Shown one piece after another: positions 47,980-59,564 of a stretch of DNA of 64,000 nt. Source of the DNA: Sipunculus nudus (taxonomy: Eukaryota; Annelida; Sipuncula; Golfingiida; Sipunculidae). The translations under genes and the position numbers were made by a program. Location of the stretch: NCBI GenBank assembly GCA_026874595.1, contig CM049314.1, forward strand, positions 27,603,729-27,667,728, given 5' to 3'. Each line of letters starts with the position of its first letter. The stretch's first letter is position 1. The notes beneath the pieces were generated by a model, which was given only the letters and a program-made list of their open reading frames with translations, was not told the origin of the DNA and made no database searches.

Positions 47980-48290
47980 AAACCGGCTTCTGTGGCTTAG
48001 GGGAAGAGCGCAGGACTCAAAGCCGGGAGATCGTGAGTTCGAACCTCAGCCGATACGGTGAGGTATTTCACGGTCGGCCCATATCCAGGGTGAAGGCTCT
48101 GCAGGCTTAATGGGAAGGTCGTTCCCAACGGCCGTGTTTCACTCACAAAAGAGTGCGCCTTTCGGGGGTCCTCGGTGGTATGATTACCAACCAAGGGCCC
48201 GCAGGTGAAGTTGTAACCGGGCCTGGTTAACGCCAGGATATCAAATGAGTGATACTGCCCTGTCACGTAGTCCGAAACCAGAATGGAAAT
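47980..48290 (+). mobile_element. tRNA-derived SINE
   Basis: A tRNA-like head has an A box at 47993-48003 (TGGCTTAGGGG) and a B box at 48035-48047 (GAGTTCGAACCTC), 42-43 bp apart as in tRNA genes. A T arm (TGAG/CTCA) is pairable, but acceptor pairing is poor, so it is not a functional tRNA gene. The body continues to about 48290 with GGGTCCTCGGTGGTATGATT and CCCGCAGGTGAAGTTGTAAC. Transcription would be by RNA polymerase III. Mobilisation would need a LINE partner that is not visible here. Confidence 0.65.
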
Positions 48291-48599
48291 CTGCAGGTGT
48301 ACATATTGTTAGTTAAGCTAGCATTAAAAATGGAGGCGGTTACTTCCTAAAACTTAAAATTAAAAAGAAAAAGTTTAAGATGTTGATTATACATTTATGC
48401 TCATAACATAAAAAAATAACACAGTCGTGTTCTGTTTCTTAATAACACTTTGATGACCTAATTTATGGCATATGGTTAGGAAATATATGGAGGACCCTAT
48501 ATGCCAAATATGAACAGAATGTTGCAAGTGGCCTTGACAGTAGGCAGTCCTGAAGTGTCACAATATATTCTTATGACACATGGAGGTTTTTGCTTAATT

Positions 48600-48778
48600 T
48601 CTCAAAGGAGTGAATTCGCAGCGACGTAATTTCAGGTTTAGTAGGAGAACCAAGGGACATCTAACTTTATGGCAATTTTCAGTACCGCTGTTTCAACGGC
48701 GAAAACATGCCACTCAGAGACGACATACGCTGACCAATCACCATAACTCAAGTGACTTACAAACAGCTGAGATATAAA
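48600..48778 (-). mobile_element. TAGCTCAG-type element terminus
   Basis: AATTTCAGGTTTAGTAGGAG, then GACGACATACGCTGACCAAT, CACCATAACTCAAGTGACTT, ACAAACAGCTGAGATATAAA: a diverged copy of the end at 43984 with part of a unit. Confidence 0.5.
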
Positions 48779-48789
48779 ATCCTGTTAAT

Positions 48790-49369
48790 TGATCTTGGAT
48801 AGCTCTATCTGTTGTATGTAAACAAAAGTTCAATATTGATTTTGCAAATGAAACCTAATATTCTGAATTTATTTATATCACCTCAGATCATTAAACTGGT
48901 AGCGCACCATTGTCAGATTTATTTTTACTAATCACCATTAATCTGGCGAAGTCGTACTTGATAAAATGTTCAATATCAATAAATTTGATCCGTTTCAAGT
49001 AAAGGTTTAATTTGTAAAAATTTTATTTTTACACTCAAAATATTTACACTCACTCTATACGTACGACAGCCTACGACATTGATGTCGTTAGTGGGTTGCA
49101 CATAACAGCACGTTGGATGAGTCAAACATTTTAGTATCTTGAAATTTAACGTGTACAAAAATATACCTGTCTTGGAGTTTTACTACACTCCTGTTAACAA
49201 GTACCATGAGACTGAGAAATAGCAGGACTGTTAGCCAAGAAACCACGTTTTCTTAAGGATCATCAAAATTGATTAAAGGTTCCAGCATTCCTGTCTTTGT
49301 AAACAATTTCTTCAAAAATGTAATCTAACTTTTGACAGGCATGACCAGTAACATTATGGTTTAAAGTTC

Positions 49370-49370
<1 letters not shown>
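48790..49370. other. Intergenic, no recognised gene
   Basis: AT-rich sequence without a recognised feature. Confidence 0.35.
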
Positions 49371-49409
<39 letters not shown>

Positions 49410-49414
49410 ATATA
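49371..49414. repeat. (TA)n microsatellite flanking Tigger-like element
   Basis: TA run with a TTTA interruption. It supplies the TA target of the transposon. Confidence 0.9.
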
Positions 49415-50430
49415 CATACGACGCCACTTATTTGCAAGTCGGTTAACAAAAAATGCCGCTTATTTGCAAGAATTTCTGAAAACCAAAATCATTTTCTATA
49501 TGTTATCATTAAAAACGCGCCGCATAATCGGAAGCCTCATTATCGCAAACTTCTGATTAACACAAGGGAAAATATGGGCAGGAAGGTAGAAAACTCACGT
49601 TAAATGCAAGTACTTCAGTGAGTCGGTGAGTTGTGTTGTTGTTATCCCAATAATGGTCATAGACCGGAACTTCAAAAGTAGCCGCTATGTTAACTGCAGG
49701 TGCACATGTGTACAAAGGACCTTAATTTCCCTGTGCTCGGTGATGCAGTTCGATACGGTCACAGCACACATCTCTTTGAAGTGGGTTACAATGGTAGGTT
49801 AAAATACTAGTATTACTATTATATCAAAAACCTAGATCATGAGAGAATCTCTTAATTAGCTTGATTTTGTTTGACAAACAAACTTTCTGTGCTAGCTGTT
49901 CCATGGTTTGTTCCTTTGATGATACTCATAATAGAATTGTCAAAGGCTCTTATATAAACTTACATTGTTAACCCCTTATTTTCGTTATGTCTTATTAAAA
50001 CATCTTTTCTATAAAATACCAGCAAATTTAGAATCATGTCACTATTCAATCATGAGTAGCAAGCGCAAACGCAACGATCCCTCCTTGGCTGACAAGTATG
50101 AAGTTAACAAGATGAAAGACCAAAGGGTTCCGCAAGTCGACATTTCAGAGAAGTATGCCGTGTCCCCGTCACAGATTTCTTGAATAATCGCGTAGAGGGA
50201 GACAAACATCCAACAGAGGTTATCGAATATAGGCCTACTGGTGTTTTTATTCTTTATTTCAATAAGAATAGTGTTACAAAACGAATGATAAATTAATTAG
50301 ATATTCGGCGGTCCGGTCGATCATTCGGCCTTCCCTTACACATGGTATACGGTGAACTTCGCCTAAATGCAACTTCGGTTAATTGCAACAAATTTGCTTG
50401 ACAAAAGCCTCTTGCAATTAAGCGGCTTCG

Positions 50431-50434
<4 letters not shown>
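49415..50434 (+). mobile_element. Deleted pogo/Tigger-family DNA transposon
   Basis: The left end CATACGACGCCACTTATTTG, CAAG and the right end (inverse: CAGACGAAGCCGCTTAATTG, CAAG) form inverted repeats flanked by TA. This matches the pogo/Tigger type in target and terminal style. Each end has a second inner copy of the motif (GCCGCTTATTTGCAAG at about 49454; TTCGGTTAATTGCAAC at about 50372). At 1.02 kb it keeps only the first part of a transposase gene, so it cannot move by itself. Confidence 0.75.
50052..50183 (+). pseudogene. Tigger transposase N-terminal fragment (CENP-B-type HTH)
   Basis: ATG at 50052 opens 43 codons ending at TGA (50181). The peptide begins MSSKRKRNDPSLADKYEVNK and contains ISEKYAVSPSQIS, the helix-turn-helix of the CENP-B/pogo transposase N-terminus that binds the transposon ends. 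The frame after the stop reads IIA, as the family continues, so the TGA looks like a CGA-to-TGA nonsense change. The second DNA-binding domain and the DDE catalytic domain are absent. Upstream in-frame codons from 49965 are not part of the conserved protein. Confidence 0.75.

Positions 50435-50436
<2 letters not shown>

Positions 50437-50484
<48 letters not shown>
50437..50484. repeat. (TA)n microsatellite
   Basis: TA run next to the right end of the Tigger-like element. Confidence 0.95.
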
Positions 50485-50487
<3 letters not shown>

Positions 50488-51291
50488 GCACTGATGTTAT
50501 GTGTAACATCTATCTATATAGTTTAACTTTATAAGGTTGTTATCCATATTTTCTGACAAATTGTGGTTTAAGAAATAATGATACACCTTTGTAAAAGCTG
50601 TGGTCTCAATAAATCAAAAATTTGGTTATGATGGTAAAGTCAGCTCAGCGGTTTCAACACAGAGGGGGATACTGAAACGAGGAATAGGGAGGGGCTGTTG
50701 TTTGCCTTAAAATGCACAAACGAGATTATTATTAGCGTCCAAAGTATTTCATGAACACAATATTCCCTGATTTTCCCAAATGAATTAGGACTATTCTGGG
50801 ATACTTAGCCACGGTATCATGTCTAAATTTAAATCAATCACCCTCCTAAATAAGTCCCATGTGTAACTCTAAAACCGTTCAAGCCCTGTTCACTACATAT
50901 GTCCCTCGCGAAACAATCACATAATCAATAACTCACATCTCCCGGCATTGTATAATCTATCAGGTCAATATGTAGGTCGACAAAACAATACGATTACACA
51001 CCACTCATGTCTGAGATGATCTATCACTCCGCGCCTGAGCTGTTAAACTCTATGCAGATTGACCTGTGAGGTGTTATTTTCGCATTTTAAATAGTTTGTT
51101 TATACCTATTTCTGGAACTGAGGCACACCAATGTTGTGATTATGACTTGGTATTCATTGTCGAGTTCTCAATTGGTAATTTTTGTTAAACTTGTTTTGAA
51201 ATGCTTATCGTGCTCTGTTTATGTGGATGCCAGCGAGTGGTGTGCTGGAGGGAAATTTCTAGTTTAACACTGACAAAAGACATATAACAGG

Positions 51292-51295
<4 letters not shown>

Positions 51296-51361
<66 letters not shown>
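51296..51361. repeat. (TA)n microsatellite
   Basis: Uninterrupted TA run of about 66 bp. Confidence 0.95.
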
Positions 51362-51363
<2 letters not shown>

Positions 51364-53030
51364 TTTCATTGACTTTATCCAGTAGAGTAATAGCTCAGTT
51401 GTATCTTGTAATATTTAATGTTTATTGAGCATAGTTACATCTATGTAATTTTTATTTTGGGATGCAAATGTAGGATTTATCCATAACATTTTGCTGGAAA
51501 ATACCAATGGACATTGGTGAGTACATATTCAGATGGTGACAATAGAAAATGACAGAGGCTGTAAGGTATAAGACCTCTCTTTACATGCTGAAAACTACCT
51601 CTTTTAAATCGATAACATGTATATTATTTTTTTTAAAGATAACATGGTAACGTCCGCCCAAATGAGTTTCCATTAAACGACTATGGTCCCATTTTTAACC
51701 GTATACCTTGAAGGCGTCCTACATTCTGACAACAAGTGTATATGTGTATATTGTGTGTATATTGTACTTTTCTCAAATGGTGATATACATTTAGATAGCA
51801 TTTGCCTTCGGGTTTGACAACATACTGTGCTAGAGAAAGTTTGTTGGCCTGTGTACTCTAAGTACGAACACGTAGGAATAATGTATCGATTAGCCTTCGT
51901 GGTAATAATATCGAAATCTGGTGAAACACACACACACACACACAAGCACACACGTGTTAGCACATAGATTGGTAATGTTATTCAGTTTGGCCATAGAAAC
52001 ATATTCAGCTAGGCTTGGAACCGTGAAGGTACTCAGTTAGGGCCCCGCGATCGCAAGTTCCTCAGAATGGCAGTCCTGTGGGTATATTGGATGTCAGGTT
52101 CGTTTAAATTTATATCCATAAATAATCTAAAAGAGACAAACTTCGGAAAAATCAAGTCACTGTTTAAAAGGTTATTGCAGAAAGATTTACAAACATTGAT
52201 TTAACAGTTGTTTGAAATCAATTACAATTTTCAACCGTGCTCATTTTCTGTTTAACTTTCGCAAAAGATATCGGAGACCAGTGACTGTACAACGCTGATA
52301 CAGCCAGAGTGTGACAGTTAGTAAATGCTGCTCTCTTGAAAAGCTTATCTTGTACAGGTCTCGTGCGCCAGCTAAGGCCACTGCAGTTTTTCAGGCATAA
52401 TATACTTGTTAACTTTTTGCAGATTTTATACACTTTTTTAAGTTGACTAGGACTACCTGACATTTCATTGACTACATAATAATTATATCTGAAGTACAGT
52501 AAATGTTTTAGTATCAGCGGACCTTTATTCAGCTAAAAATATAACAGAACAAATCCTTTAAGCTAACAATGTAGGCCAAAACTGTAACAAAAAGGGACAA
52601 AATAATATAGGAAGATTTACTTGCAAAATTGACAGCCTCCACACAAATGAACGTTAAACAATGGAACTTTGCAGGGTCTACATTAACCTGTCTGAGATCC
52701 CGCTCTTGTGGTTAAACGCAATAATATAAGGGTTTTACGAAAATATTGGTAAAACTCGGGCAAGAACTGAACAAGGGACCCGCTGCACTGAAGATTGAGG
52801 TAGTAAATTCTCATTGGTAGATTTGGGCCGATATGGAACGTCAGCGTGTACATTTCCGACACGCTATTGTACGCAGTAGGCGAGGTGTAGTCACTTAAAC
52901 CAGCACGTGGTTTCTGCACATCAATTATGAACGTACAATTAAGAATGTATAAACGCAAATTCTTTTTAAAAAATTATGCCTCGGGCCATGACGCTCAGCT
53001 GATTTTGACAGTAGTGAAGATCATAGCTGA
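51362..53030. other. Intergenic, no recognised gene
   Basis: Contains a (CA)n tract at 51926-51944. Minus-strand frames at 52218-52463 and 52683-52958 have no recognisable domain. Confidence 0.35.
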
Positions 53031-53035
53031 GATAC

Positions 53036-53050
53036 AGGTCACAATGACCT
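53036..53050. promoter_or_regulatory. Isolated perfect IR3 palindrome
   Basis: AGGTCACAATGACCT, the same 6-3-6 palindrome as in the 16.4-18.6 kb array but with a different spacer. The surrounding sequence (CTCAGCTGATTTTGACAG just upstream) suggests a decayed related element. Confidence 0.4.
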
Positions 53051-53059
53051 ACTTTTGGA

Positions 53060-54040
53060 TTTACCCAAAGAATGAACTCTAACCCGTCAGCATATTATGC
53101 TTGAACATTGCAGGTGTATTGGATATGATTTGGGCCCTACTATGCATTTGTAGTTGTAGTCTGTTACTCTCAATACCTCACGGTTTAATTCCGATTAAAA
53201 ATATCAATTGTACAAGATGAATAAATAAATAACATATTTGCAGGATTATAATGAATTAACATAATAAACTATACAGTAATGGACTTTTCCGACGGCTGGC
53301 CCTAAGCCCCGCCCCCCTTAACGACGGTTTCTAAGTCCCATAATTGTTCAAGCGGGCGCATGTACACGAGAACGTGGCATGGCGGCATCCCACGACTGGC
53401 TTGCACATACATATTCTTGAGAACATATCATATAAGTTTTGCCAGGACAAGTCATCTTGTCACAGAACACTTAAAAGAGAGAATCAGAGATATGTGCATG
53501 ATCAGATGATATCAAAACGTAGGAAAACATCAGGTGCGATGCCGTCTGCGTGACAGCCCCGGTGCTGCATGGCGCTCTGAACGAATTTCTTGGACGCCTG
53601 AATCTTTAGTTGGAGCTAGAGGACAATACCCATTCCGGTAATATGACAGACCTCACGGTTGTTTGTAAACAAAGTGATGCCATGTGACTCGCGGCCCAAC
53701 GTCATAACATTGCCCGTTAAACGAGTAAGGAATGGGTTTAATGTGCTGCTTTTGCCTTGAGATTCTATTATACAAATAAAATGGGCATATAATTATTAAT
53801 TAAACTATTTTTTACCTGCTCTATACCGCTTTAGCTACTGACGTGATTCTTAACTCTAAATTAAATCTCTATTTTGTACTATGACTTGTTGCACATTATC
53901 TATAACACTAATAACAATAAAATTCATTTTATCATCAAAAGGGCCGAGTTTGTATGCTGAGGAATTATATACATATTTTCTAAATATAAATATTTGTATC
54001 CTTTAAGATCATTTAATCCTTCCAAGGGCTGAAATTCACT
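53060..54040. other. Intergenic, GC-box-like patch
   Basis: GCCCCGCCCCCCTT at about 53306 resembles an Sp1 site. It is followed by a 70-codon frame at 53344-53553 with an alternative start and no recognised domain. A promoter is possible but unsupported. Confidence 0.25.
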
Positions 54041-54047
54041 AGCATTC

Positions 54048-54176
54048 CTGCAGAGCTCAGCAGCACGAGCACACCTCAGAAGTACAATGTGCCCTTACTG
54101 ATCAACGATCTTGTGGTTGCTGGATCAACAGAGTCCAGAAAAAGAAAACAAGTGGTCTGCAAAATGGACACCACAT
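54048..54176 (+). other. Possible terminal coding exon, unidentified
   Basis: The frame starting after CCTGCAG at about 54050 reads AELSSTSTPQKYNVPLLIND, then LVVAGSTESRKRKQVVCK, MDTT and a stop. Composition looks protein-like and possible acceptors (CTGCAG, CTCAG) precede it. I do not recognise the protein; it could equally belong to a mobile element. Confidence 0.2.
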
Positions 54177-54659
54177 GAGTAAATACAAATTATCTTTAAC
54201 TTATCGCCCCACTCTTACAATTATAAGGTTTGTAAAAAAAACACGTTTGCATGTTTGCACACATTATGTATATTTGAATGATATCCCCATCACTTGCTGA
54301 TATATTACTGTCCAAATAATAGAGAGAAAAAAGAAACTGGTTTTAAATTTTATTTCCTTATTAGTGACTAAACTGATGACCTCTAATGGCCATATCACAT
54401 GTTCTTATATAATATGCCGTGACGCGCACACAGCCTGAACACAAATACCATATTGCTTTATTACCAAGTAGTGGGTACAAAATTTTTTTTGCTCACAGAA
54501 TCTAGGTTGACATAGTTGATGAAATTGCATATTCATTTCATTTTCCTGTATGGTATTTACCAGAAATTCATTATATCATTATGATGATGAAAATATGTAA
54601 TGTAAAATCAGATATAACCATATGTATTACCATGCATGGTGCTAGTCCTTCAATTTTAT

Positions 54660-54790
54660 TTTTTATAGAACTGAAATATCTGCTTGTAGACCAAATATGT
54701 GTGGCTGCAACAAGCAAAACAAAACCCAGTGAGGAATGGATGTAGGAATCTGAACCTGCCCAATGCCTCTGATTTTACAGTACCCAGCAT
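54660..54790 (+). pseudogene. Cysteine-cluster coding fragment, mobile-element-like
   Basis: RPNMCGCNK in one frame and GCRNLNLPNASDFT in the next. The Cys spacing recalls a C-terminal cysteine cluster found in repetitive invertebrate ORFs, possibly of the same kind as 4207-6973. A good splice-acceptor-like stretch (TTTTATTTTTTATAG) lies just upstream, at about 54655-54669. Broken by stops. Confidence 0.25.
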
Positions 54791-54799
54791 TGTTAGAGG

Positions 54800-56940
54800 G
54801 GTACAGTGACATACAGCCAGAAGACCTTCAACACAAATGCCAATTTCTAATAATATTTAAATTATACTCAAGACCAAACATATGTCATACGTTTATTTTG
54901 TAAACAACAGTGATACACTGTCATATAAATGTTGATGTATAAGTGTATTGGCGTATACAGACGTATGAAAGGAGAATAAAAATTATGAGTGTTGTTTTTC
55001 ACTCTGTATTAATTGCTGACTCAGAATAAGTTGACGTGTTTGTTGTAAAAGTCTTTTCTCTTCAATAAACTTTTGAATCTGGGGTGTATGTTCAAGTTTG
55101 TGACATTCTGGAATGTTGAATTAGAGACCAGCATGAATGCTCACTATGGAGATTCTCTAGACATTTCGACGCCCAGCATCTAACTTTCCTTTTGGTGAAA
55201 TTAAATGTCCCTATCTTGTCAGAAAAATAACAATTAAGCCTGTGGTGCAGATATATTGTGGACTGGGTGCTGTCCTTTAAGTTGTGGAGAGTTCAAAACT
55301 GGTTCAATTTGCTGTGACCATTCTCTGTTGTTTAAATGCAGATATACTGGCAAATGAAGCAGTCTCCCTGTAAAACAATGAAGAAAAATAAAGACAATCA
55401 ACTGTATATTTCCATAACTAAACTATATACAGAGGAAAACCATATGGAGAAAGGGTTAATTACAGGTATGAACTAGAATTGAAAAATCTAATAACATTAC
55501 AATGAAGTTGAGCCAAGAGTCTCATAATTGTCAATTCTTATAGGCCTACATTTGTCAATATATAATTCTACTAGTACTATGATGACGGGGGGGGGGGGGG
55601 TATTCCAACATAGCACTATTCCACTCTTAATATTGTGGTACAGGTCCACTTGCCCCCAGACCATGTCTGCAGAATGTAGAAATGGGCACTGTCCATATAT
55701 TATTTTTCTATTATATATATTTGCTATTACTAAAACTACTACACAATATTTAACATTCAAATATTCATTACGCCCATTTTCTATGCAAAAATCATTTTAA
55801 ATCAGTACTTTGCCTCACACAGTCAAACCATTAATGAACCAGTGACGTCACTGACATATCTTGCAGTTGGCAACATGAATCAAATTGATTTTTATGCTAT
55901 TATTGCCAGTTCATTTATGACCATAATCATTTTGTCACCAACAGTTATCATGTGGTTTGCCATGGGTAAAATCATGCAACAAAGTTTACTTGGTGTTGTT
56001 GTTGACTGTTGTTATTAATGTCTACCTAATAAAGCAGTGTTCAAATAGTGACCAAATTGTTCATAATCACAATTAATTGTCAACTATAATTTAATTTATT
56101 TTTTAATCATAGTTCTAAGACACTGAATAAACCTCAACATTAATAGTCTTCCCAGTTGTGTGAAAGTGATACTAAAATATGTATATTGGTTTAGGGATTT
56201 AAGTTCATAGGGTTTCCGTTTTCTGCTTTAATAGAACACTAACTTAAAAAATAATATCACCTACATTAACATCCCACATACAATTTTCCTTACACTAATT
56301 TATATATTTATAACACACATCATTTTATATAAATGGAGTGTTATTAATAAAAATATGTATAAATCAGAAAAAAATCGGATAGAAAAATGTTGACGTAATA
56401 TTCATAAATTAATAATCATACATAGGCAAGTGTTATACATTACTGATCCAACATAAGAGAATAAAATCCTTCCAAGTTCAATGCATCTCAAATTCACAAA
56501 GGCAAGGCCAAACCAAGGGCTGAATTCTTACTGCTACAATATAAACAAAAGTCCGATGCAGTTGTCAGGTTGTTACTCTCTAATATGTGCAGAGCCAAAC
56601 TGGGTCCACAGTCAACACTGTTGCAAGCGCCTGTTCCACTGAGCTGCTGAGTTGGTAGCCATGACAACATGACACTCAGGCCTTCGGGAAAAAATCTGAT
56701 AGGGCCTGGAGTCATGATGGCAGTCACAACAGAACGCCCATTCTAAGGGTCGGATCAAAATATTTGCTGTTTGGTATTATTTGGCATCACAGGCTTATAT
56801 AGTCGTATTATATGTGCTAAATATCGAAGAAAAAATGTTGTTACACAAAAATAATTACAATTATTACCTCCTTTCATCACTGTGGCACCGATTCACGTGA
56901 AGCGGTACTTCTCATTCAAAACTAAATGTGTCATGGCGCG
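54800..56940. other. Intergenic, no recognised gene
   Basis: A G run lies at 55587-55600. The minus-strand frame 56727-56494 (77 codons) has no recognised domain. Confidence 0.3.
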
Positions 56941-56944
56941 GTCG

Positions 56945-57358
56945 TGTATGTAAACTTGGAAGTCGGAAGCCGGAAGCCGGAAACCAACGAAAGCAGTTTA
57001 AAGCATATACAAAATGCTAACGCTTCAATACCGTTTTGTTTTTTCCCCGAAAGAATAAGATCTTTTTTTTATCATTCTGTGAAGAATAATAGTTATCCAT
57101 TGTTTAATCTGAAAGTTATGGAAGATTTTGTGCTCGGAAGCCATCTCGGAAGTCAGTCAGAAGTGCTTGGATGTTATCCAATGTGTATAACTCGGAAGTC
57201 ACAGAGACGCACTGTGACCAAAATGCAGTTTCATTATAATTATAGTTGCATGCATATATTAAAATTGCTTATGCATGATTCTGCTTTTAATGGGTGTATA
57301 ATGCAATACATGATACATAATCGGAAAACTATAAGTTCTTATTTTTTTAATTTGTAAA

Positions 57359-57410
<52 letters not shown>

Positions 57411-58997
57411 TCCGTGTTATTATCGAGTAAAGTGTGATAACGGAAATACTTCCTATCTCATTATACTAGTACATATTTGGATGCTCTTTCAGTGGAGTGA
57501 ATCACCAATTTATGAATTGGAAAGTAATGAATATAATAATGAAATTGCTAGGGAATAAAAAAAGTAATCTGGAAAAGAAATGAAAATTAAGAGATATTAC
57601 GTCTGAACGGGCTTGCGCCCTCTATGGATGCACCACTGAATAATAAATATGGTATAATTAACCCTTGTACGGCATTAAAAATACAGTTATAAGTTACGAT
57701 GTCATTCAAAATAAAATATAGTAATATATTTTCCATACGTTGAACAAATATGAAAATTCAATATATCCCTGAAGGTCATCGCTGGAACAAACATACATGT
57801 ATCATATGCAAAACGAAATGTCTTTCAATATATTAGAGTTCAACGATATTTAAAAAAAAAGTTCCTTTTTTATCTTAGAAAAGGGATACAACAGTCCAGA
57901 TAATATATAACATACTTATACATGTATTATTATAAAATCTGATCGATTTACGAATTTAAGCAAATATTTTTTTTTAAACTAAAATTAATTCATTTTCAAG
58001 TTTTTGACTCTTTCTTTCAAATTTTATTTGTCTCGATATTTATATTATATTAATTTCACTCCTGATGTTTCAACATCACATTTCAACTTCAAATATATGG
58101 ATATTTATTAATATATTAAAGTATGTTTGCAACTGATTGCATGATAAGGGCATATAAACAGAATGTGCACCCTTCAACTTCATATAACTGTACGATTACA
58201 AGGATCTCGATAAGAAATTACAATTTCGTTTATATAACATATATATATATAAATGCAACCGGACCATGAAATGTAAAATATAAGTTGGCATAAAAAGTAT
58301 TACATAATAGATAAGTCTAAGAGATTCATAATACTGATGATTTTTTTTGGTCAATGGAAGAGGAAAATTTTTCAATTTATACATTAAAAATAAAATATTT
58401 TGTTCGAAAGAACTTGTAAAAACATTAACTGGACGGTTTTTTGGTTCTGTCAAATTTTCTGTTTAAGTCTCTATGATATTATCAGGGTGATTTTTATAGG
58501 GGCACATGTATAAAATATAATCAAAACCTTTATTTTTTTCATGTTTCCATCAACATAAAATGCGGTAACAGCGTAAAATATTGATGAGTTAAAATAATCT
58601 TGTTTTACAAAATGAAATAAAATATCAATATAATACATTATTAAAAAAAACAGCATTATGAATGTTACAAAACAGATTGAATTTAGGAAAAATACATGAT
58701 ACTGAAGAAACTGAAAATGCTTGACACGTTTGCTGACGATATGATGACCAGTGCATTTGCCATTACTGGCTTCCGAGTTTTACACATTTGGACCATAACC
58801 GGGCATTTCCGAGCAAAAAATAGTCATTAACTTCGGATGGATAACTTTGATTATTTTACATGATGATAGAAAAGACCTTATTCTATCAATAAAAATAAAA
58901 AGGTACTTTCCATTGATGTAGTAGCATTTTAATTATGCTTCGATCAATGCTTTAAAAAAGTCCTTGCTTCCGACTTCGGACTTCCGAGTTTTACACA
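56945..58997. repeat. Inverted repeat pair with CGGAAG motifs, 2 kb apart
   Basis: TGTATGTAAACTTGGAAGTC, GGAAGCCGGAAG at the left matches the inverse of GCTTCCGACTTCGGACTTCC, GAGTTTTACACA at 58966-58997. Extra copies of the CTCGGAAGTC motif occur at about 57135-57160, 57190 and (inverse) 58769-58785. Probably a mobile element with terminal inverted repeats. Confidence 0.5.
57363..57408. repeat. (TA)n microsatellite
   Basis: Uninterrupted TA run inside the inverted-repeat element. Confidence 0.95.
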
Positions 58998-59009
58998 TAG
59001 CCGTTAGGA

Positions 59010-59560
59010 AATCTCCTACCGGAAGTTATGATTCTCCCGCTGACAGACGTGTAGACGAGTTTTTCGAGTAAAACCAGCCTCGGAATTAAAAACTGCTGCA
59101 CGTTTACACGTAAGTCAACCGTGGATGTAATAATTATTATTTTCCCCAACAGAATAACGTCACTTTATGTCTTAACTCAGGAAAATAACAGTTCGAGAAG
59201 TGGATGAAAATGAAAAAGTAGTGTCAGAAATGGCGTGCACATCTGCACATACTAGAATTGATGCGTACCCAATAGCTTGTACTGTCACCCCATCGTCTTC
59301 AGTTCATCTAAAATCGACGTTTGGGGTGGCAAGCTGTCGCTACTGAGTTGGCCACTGCTGAAAAATGTACCCCGTGTCTTGTGTTTGTTTGATATTATTA
59401 GTTTTTCACATGTGCGATGGGTCTTAAACGGAGTACCCGGAGACAGTAACGATAACGTTCGGATATATTATTGCCAAAATCCAGCACAAGAATTGGATAC
59501 TATACCTTTATTCAAATGCAAAAGGAAAGAAAACTTGTGCAAAGCATTAACAGAGTAGTT
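59010..59560 (+). other. Possible 5' gene region, weak evidence
   Basis: An ETS-type site (ACCGGAAGT, about 59019) sits in CpG-richer sequence. A donor-like GTAAGT at 59110 and an acceptor-like stretch ending CTTAACTCAG at 59180 would define a 71 bp intron. After it, an ATG at 59230 in good context (AGAAATGG) opens MACTSAHTRIDAYPIACT and stops after 38 codons. An overlapping frame (59262-59558) reads on with DVWGGKLSLLSW and VPGDSNDNVRIYYCQNPAQE. Both look protein-like but need a frameshift to join. Family not recognised. Confidence 0.22.
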
Positions 59561-59564
59561 ATTC

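Noticed and set aside
48001-48060. Functional tRNA gene
   Set aside because: The A and B boxes are present, but the acceptor stem does not pair and a long SINE-like body follows.
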